From positions 2,542,001 to 2,606,000 of the forward strand of contig NZ_CP039292.1 in assembly GCF_004798665.1 (NCBI RefSeq): 64,000 bases of DNA, written 5' to 3'. Each line of letters starts with the position of its first letter. Position 1 is the stretch's first letter. Source of the stretch: Actinomyces procaprae. Its GTDB lineage: Bacteria > Actinomycetota > Actinomycetes > Actinomycetales > Actinomycetaceae. The position numbers were made by a program, and so were the translations under genes. Below, piece by piece: positions 1-8,812 of this stretch. Below the pieces are notes generated by a model. That model saw only the letters and a program-made list of their open reading frames with translations, ran no database searches and was not told the origin of the DNA.

Positions 1-941
1 TCGTCCAAGTCGTGCTCCGCCACCCAGCCGAGCACCTCGCGGATCCGGGTGGCATCACCGATCAGCTGCGGCGGGTCGCCGGCGCGACGGTCCAGCTCCT
101 CCGGCTGCACCTCGTTGCCGGTAGCGGCGGCCACGGCGTCGATCACCTTGGACACGACCTCACGCACCGAGGAGCCCTTGCCGGTGCCGACGTTGAAGAC
201 GTGCTCGCGCATCTCCTCCTGCCCGTCCAGGTGATCCAGTGCCGCAATGTGCGCGCCGGCGAGGTCACGCACGTGAATGTAGTCGCGGATGCAGGTGCCG
301 TCCGGAGTCGGGTAGTCGGTTCCGAAGATCTTCGGGGACTCGCCGCGGGCCAGGCGGTCCAGCACCATGGGGATCAGATTGAGCGTGGCCATGTCACCCA
401 GGTCGTCCCAGCCGGCGCCGGCGACGTTGAAGTAGCGCAGGCCCGCCCAGCGCAGGCCCCACGCGCGCTCACAATCCGCCATCATCCACTCGCCGATGAG
501 CTTGGTCTCCCCGTAGGGGTTGATGGGGCGGCAGTCGATGTCCTCGGGCACGACCTCCACCGGCGGCATGCCGTAGACCGCCGCTGAGGAGGAGAAGATC
601 ATCTGCTCCACGCGCGCCTGCTCCATGGCCAGCAGCATGTTGGCCAGCCCGCCCACGTTCTGCTGGTAGTACCAGGCCGGCCGGGCCACGGACTCGCCCA
701 CCTGCTTACGGGCGGCGAAGTGGATGACCGCCTTGACGTTCCTACGATCCATCAGGTCCGCCAGGACCTCGGTGGCGTTGCCGGCGGCGACGTCGAGCTC
801 AACCAGCTCCGCGTCCCCGACCCGCCCCGGTGTTCCGTAGGACAGGTCATCCACGACGACGACCTCATCCCCACGCTCTTGCAAAAGACGCACAACATGG
901 GCGCCGATGTATCCGGCGCCACCTGCAACCAGGATGCTCAT
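1..941 (-). CDS. galE: UDP-glucose 4-epimerase, 3' end cut by window edge
   Basis: Interconverts UDP-glucose and UDP-galactose in the cytoplasm (Leloir pathway and cell-envelope sugar supply). The visible 313 codons begin [17 protein letters not shown], the extended-SDR Rossmann fold with GGAGYIG at residues 7-13 for NAD. Further in are the SSSAAVYG segment and the catalytic YGETK (YxxxK). The C-terminal substrate domain runs to the edge without a stop; family members are about 330 residues, so only a short tail is missing. It is the third gene of a purK-purE-galE run on the same strand, and its first 77 bases lie inside the 3' end of the purE reading frame. No clear Shine-Dalgarno precedes the ATG, so translation may depend on purE. 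The family call is secure. Confidence 0.93.
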   Translation of the reverse strand, partial: MSILVAGGAGYIGAHVVRLLQERGDEVVVVDDLSYGTPGRVGDAELVELDVAAGNATEVLADLMDRRNVKAVIHFAARKQVGESVARPAWYYQQNVGGLANMLLAMEQARVEQMIFSSSAAVYGMPPVEVVPEDIDCRPINPYGETKLIGEWMMADCERAWGLRWAGLRYFNVAGAGWDDLGDMATLNLIPMVLDRLARGESPKIFGTDYPTPDGTCIRDYIHVRDLAGAHIAALDHLDGQEEMREHVFNVGTGKGSSVREVVSKVIDAVAAATGNEVQPEELDRRAGDPPQLIGDATRIREVLGWVAEHDLD

Positions 942-1614
942 GGGGGGCGATCGTACCGGCGAGACCGCCACCCCGTATACGCCAAAAGTCCAAGCAGTGC
1001 ACGCAGGCCCGGACGGCGCAGGCACGCCGGACGGGCCCCGCCTCACGCGTGCGGCCCGACGCGCACGGACCGGCCGGCCTCAGCCGCGGGGCGGCGACCT
1101 CCCGGCGCAGGGCCTCACCCTTGGCGTGAGCGGTATCGGCGAGCTCCGCCTGGAACCCGCGCATGGCTCCGCGCAGCCGCTCGGCCTCGGGCCCCTCCCC
1201 CGCCCCCAGGATGCGTGCGGCCAGCAGGCCCGCATTGCGGGCGCCCCCGATGGAGACGGTGGCCACCGGCACGCCGGCGGGCATCTGCACGATCGACAGC
1301 AGCGAGTCCATGCCATCCAAGTACTTCAGCGGCACCGGCACACCGATCACGGGCAGCTCGGTGACGGCGGCGAGCATGCCCGGCAGGTGGGCGGCGCCGC
1401 CGGCCCCGGCAATGATGACCCGCAGCCCGCGGTCGGCGGCCTCGCGTCCGTAGGCGAGCATCTCGTCGGGCATGCGGTGCGCGGAGACGACGTCGGCCTC
1501 ATAGGGCACGCCAAGAGCGTCAAGGGCGTCGGCGGCCGCGCGCATGGTCGGCCAGTCGGAGTCCGATCCCATCACGATGCCGACGACTGGTTGCTGGTCC
1601 TGCTGCTTGCTCAT
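865..1614 (-). CDS. purE: N5-carboxyaminoimidazole ribonucleotide mutase with unusual C-terminal extension
   Basis: Class I PurE converts N5-CAIR to CAIR in de novo purine synthesis. Residues 1 to about 172 look like a full Pur[14 protein letters not shown] (phosphate and nucleotide loop), SAHRMP with the catalytic His, [12 protein letters not shown], and [16 protein letters not shown]. The family normally ends near here (about 160-170 residues). This frame has no stop for another 75 or so codons, and its last 77 bases overlap the galE start out of frame. The tail is rich in Arg, Ala and Cys and looks like read-through. Either the stop was lost or there is a frameshift near 1090. The purK gene lies 108 bases upstream on the same strand and supplies the substrate. 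Confidence 0.9.
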   Translation of the reverse strand: MSKQQDQQPVVGIVMGSDSDWPTMRAAADALDALGVPYEADVVSAHRMPDEMLAYGREAADRGLRVIIAGAGGAAHLPGMLAAVTELPVIGVPVPLKYLDGMDSLLSIVQMPAGVPVATVSIGGARNAGLLAARILGAGEGPEAERLRGAMRGFQAELADTAHAKGEALRREVAAPRLRPAGPCASGRTREAGPVRRACAVRACVHCLDFWRIRGGGLAGTIAPHEHPGCRWRRIHRRPCCASFARAWG

Positions 1615-1722
1615 GAGGCTGCTCCTACGCTGAAAACGCCACTTGGTCCGCTGCCCGGGCCGCCCTCGGGGCGCGACTCGGACGCGTCAAGCCTATGCCG
1701 TCCGGGCCGGGCGGGAGCCGAC

Positions 1723-2976
1723 TCAGGCCTCTCCCCGCAGAACCGCGACGACGGCGCGAGCGCGCTCGCGGACGGCGGCGACGCCCGCCGCGTCCGTTGA
1801 CGTGGTGGTCAGGTTGACGTGCCCCAGCTTGCGGCCGGGACGCCACTGCTTGCCGTACAGGTGGATGCTCGCCTCCGGGTCGAGCGCCATGGCGCGCGCG
1901 AGGGCGTCGGCGGGCGCCGCCTGCTCCCCGCCCAGGTAGTTGACCATGACGGTGGTGGGTGCGGTCGGCGCAGTCGCCCCCAGAGGCAGATCGAGGACGG
2001 CACGCACGTGCTGGGCGAACTGGCTGGTGACCGCCCCGTCCTGGGTCCAGTGCCCGGAGTTGTGGGGGCGCATGGCCAACTCGTTGACGTACAGGCGGGT
2101 GCCACCCGGACCTTCGACGGCGAACAGCTCCACCGCCAGCACCCCGGTGACGTCGGCGCGCTCGGCGATGGTGCGTCCGATCTGCTCGGCCTGGCGGGCG
2201 GCCGCAGCATCCAGCCCCGGCGCCGGGGCGACGGCCTCAACGCAGATGCCCCCCGCCTGCACCGACTCGATCACGGGCCACACCGCCACCTGGCCGGAGG
2301 GCCGGCGCGCCAGTAGCACGGCGAGCTCACGGGTGAAGGGAACCGCCTCCTCCACCAGCAGGCTCGTAACCGCGCCGCCGCCCAGGCTGCCGCCGCCACC
2401 CGCGCCGACGCCGGCACGCCCGGCGCGGGCCTGCGCCGTCGAGTCCAGCCAGGCCGCCGCCGCACCGCCGTCCAGGTCGGCAGCCGTGTCCAGCATGAGT
2501 ACCCCGTGACCGTCGTAGCCCCCGCGGGGCGTCTTGAGCACCACGGGCCAACCGTGCGCCTGGGCGAAGGCAACCACCTGCGCGCGCATCTGCTGCGCAT
2601 CGCCCGCGACCTCCATCCAGGCCGGCTGGGGCAGCCCGGCGTCGTCGACGGCCCGACGCATGGCGAGCTTGTCGCGGGCCAGCAGCAACGCCCCGGGGGC
2701 GGGGCGCACCGCGACGCCCTCGGCCTGCAACTGGGACAGCAGCGCCGAGTCCTGGTGCTCGTGCTCAAAGGTGAGCGCATCCGCCCCCGCCGCCAGGGCG
2801 CGCACGGCGTCGGCGTCGTCGGCCCGCCCCACCGGCGCGTCGACCGTCACCTGCCCGGCCGAGCCGTCGGCCGCCTCTACCAGGGTGCGCAGGTGAATCC
2901 CCAGGGCGGAGGCCTCCTCCTGCATCATGCGGGCCAATTGCCCGCCTCCGATGACGGCAAGAACTGGTGTGCTCAC
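1723..2976 (-). CDS. purK: N5-carboxyaminoimidazole ribonucleotide synthase
   Basis: ATP-dependent carboxylation of AIR to N5-CAIR, the step before PurE. The 417 residues start with the PurK signature VIGGGQLARMM, continue through the preATP-grasp domain (GADALTFEHEH) and an ATP-grasp domain beginning near LLLARDKLAMRRAVDDAGLPQP, with VLKTPRGGYDGHG as the nucleotide-binding glycine loop. ELAMRPHNSGHWTQDG is the typical active-site segment. An Ala/Gly-rich insertion near residues 175-200 lengthens it slightly relative to common PurK proteins (about 370-400). It lies divergently from the GT-C gene at 3100 and directly upstream of purE, the usual actinobacterial arrangement. Confidence 0.95.
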   Translation of the reverse strand: MSTPVLAVIGGGQLARMMQEEASALGIHLRTLVEAADGSAGQVTVDAPVGRADDADAVRALAAGADALTFEHEHQDSALLSQLQAEGVAVRPAPGALLLARDKLAMRRAVDDAGLPQPAWMEVAGDAQQMRAQVVAFAQAHGWPVVLKTPRGGYDGHGVLMLDTAADLDGGAAAAWLDSTAQARAGRAGVGAGGGGSLGGGAVTSLLVEEAVPFTRELAVLLARRPSGQVAVWPVIESVQAGGICVEAVAPAPGLDAAAARQAEQIGRTIAERADVTGVLAVELFAVEGPGGTRLYVNELAMRPHNSGHWTQDGAVTSQFAQHVRAVLDLPLGATAPTAPTTVMVNYLGGEQAAPADALARAMALDPEASIHLYGKQWRPGRKLGHVNLTTTSTDAAGVAAVRERARAVVAVLRGEA

Positions 2977-3099
2977 GGCGCCAGCGTAGCGGTCACCCCA
3001 GCGGCGGCCACGGGAGGTCCGGCTGCCGGGCCGCGCACCTCAGGCATCCGCCCCGGGGAGGTCCGGGTACCGGGGGCGGCGCGGCCGTACGCTGGCGCC

Positions 3100-4311
3100 G
3101 TGTCCGCAGCCTTCTCCCCCGCCGCCTCGTCCGTGCCCGCAGCCTCCCGCGCAGCCGCCGGCGGGCGCCGACGGCAACTCGGCGCAGTGCTGGCGGTCTG
3201 GGCCGCCGCAACGGCCCTCTCCCTGCTACTGCTGCGCCTGAGCGCCCAGGACACCGGGGCCACGGTGTGGGCGCCGGCGGCGCCGTCGTGGATGCAGCAC
3301 GCCTCCTTCTGGGACTCGGGCTGGTATGAGCGCATCGCCCGGGCGGGCTACCCGACGGAGCTGCCGACCGGAGCGGACGGCACGGTGCTGCAGAACCCGT
3401 GGGCCTTCATGCCGCTGCTGCCGCTGCTGGCGAGCGCGCTGGCCTGGACGGGCTGGTCGTTCTACGCGTGCGCCACGGTCGTGTCACTGGCGGCGTCGGC
3501 GGCGGCGGCGCTGGTCATGGACTGCTGGCTCGAGCCCCGTGTGGGACGGCGGGCCTCCCTGTGGGCGGTGGCGCTGGTGTGGTGCTCGCCGTGCGCCGTG
3601 GTGCTGCAGCTCCCCTACGCCGAGTCGCTCGGGCTGCTGGCCGTTGGCGCAGCCCTGCTGCTGGCGCAGCGCGGCCGTTTCCTGGCGGCGACCCCGGCGG
3701 TGCTCGCGGCCGCGCTCGCCCGTCCGCTGGGGGTGCCGCTGACGGCGTCCCTGGGGCTGTGGTGGCTGTGGGAGACGGTGCGCGCTCACCGCTCCGCGGC
3801 CGCGCAGGCGAGCGGTTTTCGGCTGCGCCTGCTGGGACTGACCGGGGTGGCGGCGGCGGGCACGCTCGCGTGGCCGCTGCTCGCCTGGGTCGTCACCGGC
3901 CGCCCGGACGCCTACACCGCCACGGAGACCTCCTGGCGGGGCGGCACGCTGGCGCCCCTGTTGCAATGGTTAACGCGTAGCCAGTGGTGGGTGGGAGACC
4001 ATCTGGGCTGGGCACTGCTCGCCGGGGTCGTTGCGGTGGGGGGCCTGGTCCTGTCCGCACCCGCGCTGCGGCGCCTGGGCGCGCCTGCGTGGCTCTGGTG
4101 CGTGGGCTACTGCCTGTACCTGCTGGTCTTCTTCGACCCGACGACGTCGCTGCTGCGCCTGCTGCTGCCGCTCGCCCCGGCGGGCTGGGCGCTGGCCGCA
4201 CGGGCGACACCCCGGATGCGCCTGCTGCTGCTGGCCCTCGGCATCATCGGGCAGGTGTTCTGGATCAGCTGGGTGTGGAATGGCTACAGCAACATCACGT
4301 GGGTGCCGTAA
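3100..4311 (+). CDS. PIG-V/GT-C-type membrane glycosyltransferase
   Basis: Integral membrane protein of 403 residues with about 9-10 hydrophobic segments. The first extracytoplasmic loop carries FWDSGWYERIARAGYP (Asp72), the acidic signature of GT-C enzymes of the PIG-V/Gpi18-like mannosyltransferase family, which use polyprenyl-phosphate sugars on the outer membrane face. PYAESLGLLAVG and FDPTTSLLRLLLPLAPAGW are also typical of that family. I chose the GTG at 3100 because the frame upstream is antisense to purK and lacks protein character. The stop is followed after 10 bases by a GtrA gene, which fits a shared role in handling lipid-linked sugars. The acceptor and the sugar cannot be read from sequence. 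Confidence 0.8.
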   Translation: MSAAFSPAASSVPAASRAAAGGRRRQLGAVLAVWAAATALSLLLLRLSAQDTGATVWAPAAPSWMQHASFWDSGWYERIARAGYPTELPTGADGTVLQNPWAFMPLLPLLASALAWTGWSFYACATVVSLAASAAAALVMDCWLEPRVGRRASLWAVALVWCSPCAVVLQLPYAESLGLLAVGAALLLAQRGRFLAATPAVLAAALARPLGVPLTASLGLWWLWETVRAHRSAAAQASGFRLRLLGLTGVAAAGTLAWPLLAWVVTGRPDAYTATETSWRGGTLAPLLQWLTRSQWWVGDHLGWALLAGVVAVGGLVLSAPALRRLGAPAWLWCVGYCLYLLVFFDPTTSLLRLLLPLAPAGWALAARATPRMRLLLLALGIIGQVFWISWVWNGYSNITWVP

Positions 4312-4321
4312 GATCAGCTCC

Positions 4322-4930
4322 GTGACGAAAGCGAGACCTGGACTGCTGGCGGTGGAGTCGACGGCATCGGCGCACGCTCCCCGCCATCCCACCGCAGCCG
4401 TGACGCAGCCGGACACTTCGGCGCCCAGTGCGGCGGGACATCCCGCCGCCACGACGGCCGACGGCGCCGACGCCCCACGCCCCCTGGGGGCACGCCTACT
4501 GGACTGGTTGCGGGAGCTGACCCAGTTCGGGATGGTCGGCGCCCTGGCATACGTAATCGACTCCGGGCTGTTCAACCTGCTCCAGCACGGACCTACGGGC
4601 GTGCTGGCGGGCCACCCGAACACCGCCAACATCATCTCCGCGTGCGTGGCCACCTGCTTCTCCTGGGTGGCCAACCGGACCTGGACCTACCGCGGCCGCA
4701 CGCGCGAGAGCACGGCCCGGGAGGCGCTCCTGTTCGCCTTCGCCAATGTCGGCGGCATTCTGATCACCCAGTTCTGCCTGCTGTTCACCCACCACGTCCT
4801 GGGGCTGACGGGGCCGCTGGCGGACAACCTGTCCGCATACGTGGTCGGCTTCGCCCTGGGCACCGCCTTCCGCTTCTTCTTCTACCACTACGTCGTCTTC
4901 ACCGGCGACGCCGCCGCCGAGTCCAGCTGA
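4322..4930 (+). CDS. GtrA family membrane protein
   Basis: Small polytopic protein of about 202 residues. A disordered Ala/Pro/Thr-rich cytoplasmic N-terminus (residues 1-60) is followed by the GtrA core: LTQFGMVGALAYVIDSGLFNLL, NIISACVATCFSWVANRTWTYRG and LSAYVVGFALGTAFRFFFYHYVVF, with four membrane spans. GtrA proteins are thought to help move polyprenyl-phosphate sugars across the membrane or support GT-C enzymes. The GTG start at 4322 lies 10 bases after the GT-C stop; upstream codons in this frame overlap that gene and look unrelated. The pair probably forms an operon. The exact substrate is unknown. Confidence 0.85.
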   Translation: MTKARPGLLAVESTASAHAPRHPTAAVTQPDTSAPSAAGHPAATTADGADAPRPLGARLLDWLRELTQFGMVGALAYVIDSGLFNLLQHGPTGVLAGHPNTANIISACVATCFSWVANRTWTYRGRTRESTAREALLFAFANVGGILITQFCLLFTHHVLGLTGPLADNLSAYVVGFALGTAFRFFFYHYVVFTGDAAAESS

Positions 4931-5074
4931 GCGCCGGGCCCGCGCGGGCCCGGTGAGCATCCGCCAGCCGCGGCGAGCCTCCGGGCTCACACGCGCGTGC
5001 CCGATTCCACAGCCGGGATGCGGCGCTCGTCTCGGCGCACGCCCAGGGTTTGTTCCTACGCTGAGGGGGTGATT

Positions 5075-5776
5075 GTGCTGCCTACTATGCCCGCCCCTGC
5101 TCTCGGTCCTGAATGGCTCGACGCCGCCAACCTCATCACCAAGATCGTCGAATGGTTCGGCCCCTGGGCCATCGTCGGCGTCATGCTGGTCATCTTCGCC
5201 GAGACCGGCCTGCTGGTCGGCTTCTTCCTGCCCGGGGACTCCCTGCTGTTCACGCTGGGTATGTTCGTGGCCACCGGCGCCGTCGGCGTGCCCATCTGGG
5301 TGGCGGCGCCGCTGGTCTGGGTCGCCGCGATAGTCGGCAACCAGACCGGCTACGCCATCGGCCGCAAGGCCGGGCCGGCGATCTTCAACCGGGAGGACTC
5401 GCGCCTGTTCAAGCAGGAGTACGTCGAGCGCACCTCCGCCTTCTTCGCCAAGCACGGCGGCAAGGCGATCACGCTCGCCCAGTTCGTGCCGATCGTGCGC
5501 ACCTTCACTCCGGTGATGGCGGGCGTGGGCCGGATGCGCTACACCCACTTCTTCGGGTTCAACGTGCTCGGGGCCACCTTCTGGGCATTCGCCATCACCT
5601 GGCTCGGTTACTTCCTCGGCTCCATCAAGTGGATCCAGGACAACATCGACGTGATGATCCTGTGCATCGTCTTCGTGTCGGTGCTGCCGATGCTGATTAC
5701 CGCACTGCGCAACAAGCTGGGCTCTTCCAAGCGCGAGGCCGCCGCCGAGCCCGTCGTGGTGGAGGCGGCCGAGTAA
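5075..5776 (+). CDS. DedA family membrane protein
   Basis: DedA/SNARE-associated family protein. Members have been linked to lipid carrier (undecaprenyl phosphate) flipping and membrane homeostasis. The visible core contains VIFAETGLLVGFFLPGDSLL (the conserved E and FLPGD), GYAIGRKAGP, FFAKHGGKAITLAQFVPIVR (the conserved F-x-R segment) and PVMAGVGRMRYTHFFGFNVLGA, then two C-terminal membrane spans and a charged tail. Length is about 233 residues, normal for the family. The GTG at 5075 has GAGGGGG six bases upstream; the in-frame GTG at 5069 overlaps that site and ATG at 5087 is further away. The gene converges on the histidine kinase gene. Confidence 0.88.
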   Translation: MLPTMPAPALGPEWLDAANLITKIVEWFGPWAIVGVMLVIFAETGLLVGFFLPGDSLLFTLGMFVATGAVGVPIWVAAPLVWVAAIVGNQTGYAIGRKAGPAIFNREDSRLFKQEYVERTSAFFAKHGGKAITLAQFVPIVRTFTPVMAGVGRMRYTHFFGFNVLGATFWAFAITWLGYFLGSIKWIQDNIDVMILCIVFVSVLPMLITALRNKLGSSKREAAAEPVVVEAAE

Positions 5777-5812
5777 GGTCGCCGATACGCCCGGCGGTTC
5801 CACCGGCCCGAT

Positions 5813-6892
5813 TCAGAGTCGGCGGCGCCGCCCCACGCTGACCAACGCACCGCGGGGCAGCACGTTGTTGGGATCCAGCGACTTGGGGACCGCGTTGAGC
5901 AGGATTGAGAACACCGCTGGCTTGCGCTGGGACAGCTCGATGCGCCCGCCGTCGGCCTCCACCAGATCCTTGGCCAGGGCCAGGCCAACACCCGTGGAGC
6001 CGTGCCCGGACACGCTGCGCTCGAAGACGTTCGGGGCGATGTCCTCGGCCACGCCCTCACCCTCGTCGGCGACGTCGATGAAGACCCCGTGCCCACCGTT
6101 GGCGCTGCGCACGGACACGCTCGTGGTTCCGCCCCCGTAGCGCAGCGAGTTCTCGATGACAGTGGCCAGCACCTGGGCGAGTGAGCCCGGCGTTGCCAGT
6201 ACCGGCATCTCAATCTCGTCGGTGAAGGTGATCTCGCGCCCGGCCTCGTGGAAGGCGGGCTCCCACTCCTCGCGCTGCTGCTCGAACAGGTCTGCCAAGT
6301 TGAGCGCCTCGGTGGTGCCGCCCCCGCTGCGCCTGGAGATTCGCAGCAGGTCCTCGACTACCCCGGTGAGCCGGTCTACCTGCTCAATACAGGCACGGGC
6401 CTCCTCACGCACATCGTCCTGGTCGGACAGCAGCTCGATCTCCTCCAGCCGCAGGCTCAACGAGGTCAGCGGAGTGCGCAACTGGTGCGAGGCGTCGGAG
6501 GCGAACTGGCGCTCGGCGGCGATACGGCCGGCGACCCGCTCGGCGCTGCGCACCAGCTCGGCCTGTACCAGGTCGATCTCCTCGATGCCGCTGGAACGCA
6601 GCCGGGGACGCACCTGCCCGGAGCCGAGCTGCTCGGCCTCGGCCGCCAGGTAGATCAGGGGCGCGCTGATGCGGCGCGATCCCCTGGCCGCCACGATGTA
6701 GGCGGCCACAAGGGCAACCGCGGCCAGCGCCACGGTGGTCAGCACGACGATGAAGATGACCCGCAGGTGGTCCTCCCTGTCGGAGGAGGCGCTGGAGGCG
6801 ACGGCGATCCACGCCCCGCCCAGGGGCACCCCCAGAAGGATGACGGCAACGGAGACAGCCGCCATCGTCATCTGCATCGCTCGGCGTCGCAT
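5813..6892 (-). CDS. Sensor histidine kinase of a two-component system
   Basis: Membrane histidine kinase of 359 residues. Two membrane spans (about residues 10-32 and 45-67) enclose only a very short external loop, so it may sense within the membrane or through a partner. A HAMP-like linker follows, then the dimerization box FASDASHQLRTPLTSLS with the phosphoacceptor His136. The ATPase domain has the N box VIENSLRYGGG, G1 DVADEGEGVAEDI and G2 GSTGVGLALAKDLVEADGG. The C-terminus is Arg-rich. It is cotranscribed with the response regulator gene that ends 36 bases upstream. The stimulus and targets cannot be told from sequence. Confidence 0.92.
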   Translation of the reverse strand: MRRRAMQMTMAAVSVAVILLGVPLGGAWIAVASSASSDREDHLRVIFIVVLTTVALAAVALVAAYIVAARGSRRISAPLIYLAAEAEQLGSGQVRPRLRSSGIEEIDLVQAELVRSAERVAGRIAAERQFASDASHQLRTPLTSLSLRLEEIELLSDQDDVREEARACIEQVDRLTGVVEDLLRISRRSGGGTTEALNLADLFEQQREEWEPAFHEAGREITFTDEIEMPVLATPGSLAQVLATVIENSLRYGGGTTSVSVRSANGGHGVFIDVADEGEGVAEDIAPNVFERSVSGHGSTGVGLALAKDLVEADGGRIELSQRKPAVFSILLNAVPKSLDPNNVLPRGALVSVGRRRRL

Positions 6893-6928
6893 CGCTCCTG
6901 CCTTCTTCGACGACCGGATTCAGGCGGG

Positions 6929-7597
6929 CTAGACCGTCAGCCGGTAGCCCCCGGACTCGGCAGTCAGGCGCGTGGAGGCGTCGGCGTCGTCACCGAGCTT
7001 CCGACGCAGCCAGGTGATGTGCATGGTCAGGGTGTGCTCGGTGCCGGTCGGGTCCTCGCCCCACACCTCCTTGAGGATGTCCTCGGTGGACAGCACCTGG
7101 CCGGCGCCGCGCACCAGCACGCGCAGCAATTCGAACTCGCGCGTGGTCAGCGTCAGCTCCTCCCGGCCGTTGAAGGCGCGGTGGGCGGCGACGTCGACCC
7201 GGATGTTCCCGGCGACCAGCTCATCCTCCGTGGCCTCCCCGGAGGCGCGCCGCACCTGGGCGCGCACACGCGCCAACAGTTCCGCCAGGCGGAACGGCTT
7301 GGTGACGTAGTCGTCCGCGCCGGCGTCGAGGCCGACCACCAGGTCGGTGTCCTCGGAGCGGGCGGTGAGCATGAGGATGGGGATGGTCAGTCCCTGGGCG
7401 CGCACCTGCCTGGCCACATCAAGGCCGTCGATGTCCGGCAGGCCGAGGTCGAGGACGATGATGTCGGCACCGTCCAGGTCCGCGAGCGCACCCTTCCCGG
7501 TGCCGTGGGCGTGGACTTCATAGCCCTCACGGCCGAAGGCGCGGGCGAGAGGCTCGGAGATCGCGGGGTCGTCCTCAACGAGAAGCACAGTCGTCAT
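6929..7597 (-). CDS. OmpR/PhoB-type response regulator
   Basis: Cytoplasmic transcription regulator of 222 residues. The receiver domain (1-115) has the acidic pocket VEDDP (Asp9/Asp10), the phosphorylatable Asp50 in IIVLDLGLPD, and the conserved Lys in DDYVTKPF. A winged-helix Trans_reg_C domain (about 130-222) includes LTTREFELLRVLVRGAGQVLS, VWGEDPTGTEHTLTMHITWLRRKLGD and the ESGGYRLTV wing. It is the first gene of the pair with the kinase downstream, so it is probably phosphorylated by that protein. No specific orthology is claimed. Confidence 0.93.
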   Translation of the reverse strand: MTTVLLVEDDPAISEPLARAFGREGYEVHAHGTGKGALADLDGADIIVLDLGLPDIDGLDVARQVRAQGLTIPILMLTARSEDTDLVVGLDAGADDYVTKPFRLAELLARVRAQVRRASGEATEDELVAGNIRVDVAAHRAFNGREELTLTTREFELLRVLVRGAGQVLSTEDILKEVWGEDPTGTEHTLTMHITWLRRKLGDDADASTRLTAESGGYRLTV

Positions 7598-7660
7598 GCC
7601 CTGGATCGTATGCGACCAGGGCGGGAGGCGTCATCCTCCGGGGGCAGGAGGTGTCCAATC

Positions 7661-8797
7661 TCAGGCCAGGGCGAGCGACCAGGGCGTGACGTTGCCCAGG
7701 CCCTTGGCGACCACCTCGTGGCAGGGGTGGACCGTGTACCGGTAGGCGTCTGGCCCGTTGAGGATCTCCATGGCGGTGGCCTCGTCCATGCGGATGCCTC
7801 CGGGTTCTGCGGTGTCCACCAGCCGGGAGGCCAGGTTCACGGGGGGACCGAAGACGTCGCCGGAGCGGGACACGACCCGCCCCTGCACCAGGCTGGCGCG
7901 CACCCGCATCATCTCCGGCCCGGACTGGAGCTCCTCGACGAGCGCGGTGACGACGTCGGCCGCGGTGGCAAGGTCATCGGCGATGTACATGACGGCGTCG
8001 CCGATGGTCTTGACCACACGGGCGCCGCGGGAGGTGACCACGTCGCGGGCGGTCGACTCGAAGTCGTCGAGCATCTCCGACAGCTCCAGGCGGCCCATGG
8101 TCTGGGCGCGCTGGGTGAAGGAGACGATGTCCACGAACCCCAGGGAGCGGATCAGCGGGTAGTAGTCGGGGCCGGCGTCCTCGCGGCCGCGGCGGGAGAC
8201 CTCCGAGTCGGTGCGGTCCAGCAGCGAGGCCAGGTGCCGGCGCCACACGTAGGTCAGCTGGCCGGACAGGGAGTCGATCATCTCGTCGATGTGGTCCAGG
8301 GCCACCAGCCGGGCGGCCGTGTCATCCAGGTGGAGGCGCTGGGAGATGTCGGCCACGAGCGTCTCCAGCTGCCAGAGCACCAGGCGATCCATGGTGAAGG
8401 ACTGGGCGCGCAGCAGTTCCAGGACGCTGCTGGCGGCCAGCCCGCCCCCGGGGGCATCGGCGGAGGGCAGGCCGTCGTCGTTGTCGTCAATGAGGTCGGC
8501 GACGTTGCGCAGGGCCACCGCGTCCTGCTCGGTGAAGCGGATCTCGTCGGGGTCGACGTCGGCGAAGCCCATGGCCCGCCAGAAGCGGCGGGCCAGGTCC
8601 AGGCCCGTGCCCGCGTGCGCGGCGACCTCTCGCAGGCTGAGTCTGGGGACCCCTTGCAGCAGCCGCTGCTCGTGACCGCTCACAGTGCCCCAGGACTTGC
8701 CCGTCGGCGCCCCCGTGGAGGTGGCGCCGGTGGGGTCCCCGGCAGGGGTGCGCGGGTCGGGCGTCTGTTGGGCAGTCACCGCGCAAGAGTAGCGCAC
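7661..8797 (-). CDS. Class III adenylate cyclase with N-terminal regulatory domain
   Basis: Makes cAMP from ATP. In the 378-residue frame the C-terminal catalytic domain (about 212-378) carries the full active-site set: metal-binding Asp223 (FVDIVSFT) and Asp267 (KTIGDAVMYIA), purine-selecting Lys263 and Asp314 (GDVFGPPVN), and transition-state Asn321 and Arg325 (NLASR). With every residue present on one chain it should act as a homodimer. The N-terminal part (about 40-200) is predicted helical and resembles the regulatory region of actinobacterial soluble cyclases. There are no membrane spans. The start is uncertain: ATG 8797, or GTG 8779 which gives VTAQQTPDP; neither has a strong ribosome site. 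birA lies 15 bases upstream on the same strand. Confidence 0.87.
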   Translation of the reverse strand: MRYSCAVTAQQTPDPRTPAGDPTGATSTGAPTGKSWGTVSGHEQRLLQGVPRLSLREVAAHAGTGLDLARRFWRAMGFADVDPDEIRFTEQDAVALRNVADLIDDNDDGLPSADAPGGGLAASSVLELLRAQSFTMDRLVLWQLETLVADISQRLHLDDTAARLVALDHIDEMIDSLSGQLTYVWRRHLASLLDRTDSEVSRRGREDAGPDYYPLIRSLGFVDIVSFTQRAQTMGRLELSEMLDDFESTARDVVTSRGARVVKTIGDAVMYIADDLATAADVVTALVEELQSGPEMMRVRASLVQGRVVSRSGDVFGPPVNLASRLVDTAEPGGIRMDEATAMEILNGPDAYRYTVHPCHEVVAKGLGNVTPWSLALA

Positions 8798-8812
8798 ATC
8801 ACAGGCAAGTGA

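Noticed and set aside
4496..5803. 435-codon minus-strand frame
   Set aside because: It lies opposite GtrA and DedA genes and reads as low-complexity Gly/Glu/His sequence.
6248..8812. 854-codon open frame on the plus strand
   Set aside because: It is antisense to the histidine kinase, response regulator and cyclase genes, which have clear domain motifs; its translation is compositionally biased Gly/His/Gln-rich sequence with no motif, as expected from high-GC DNA.
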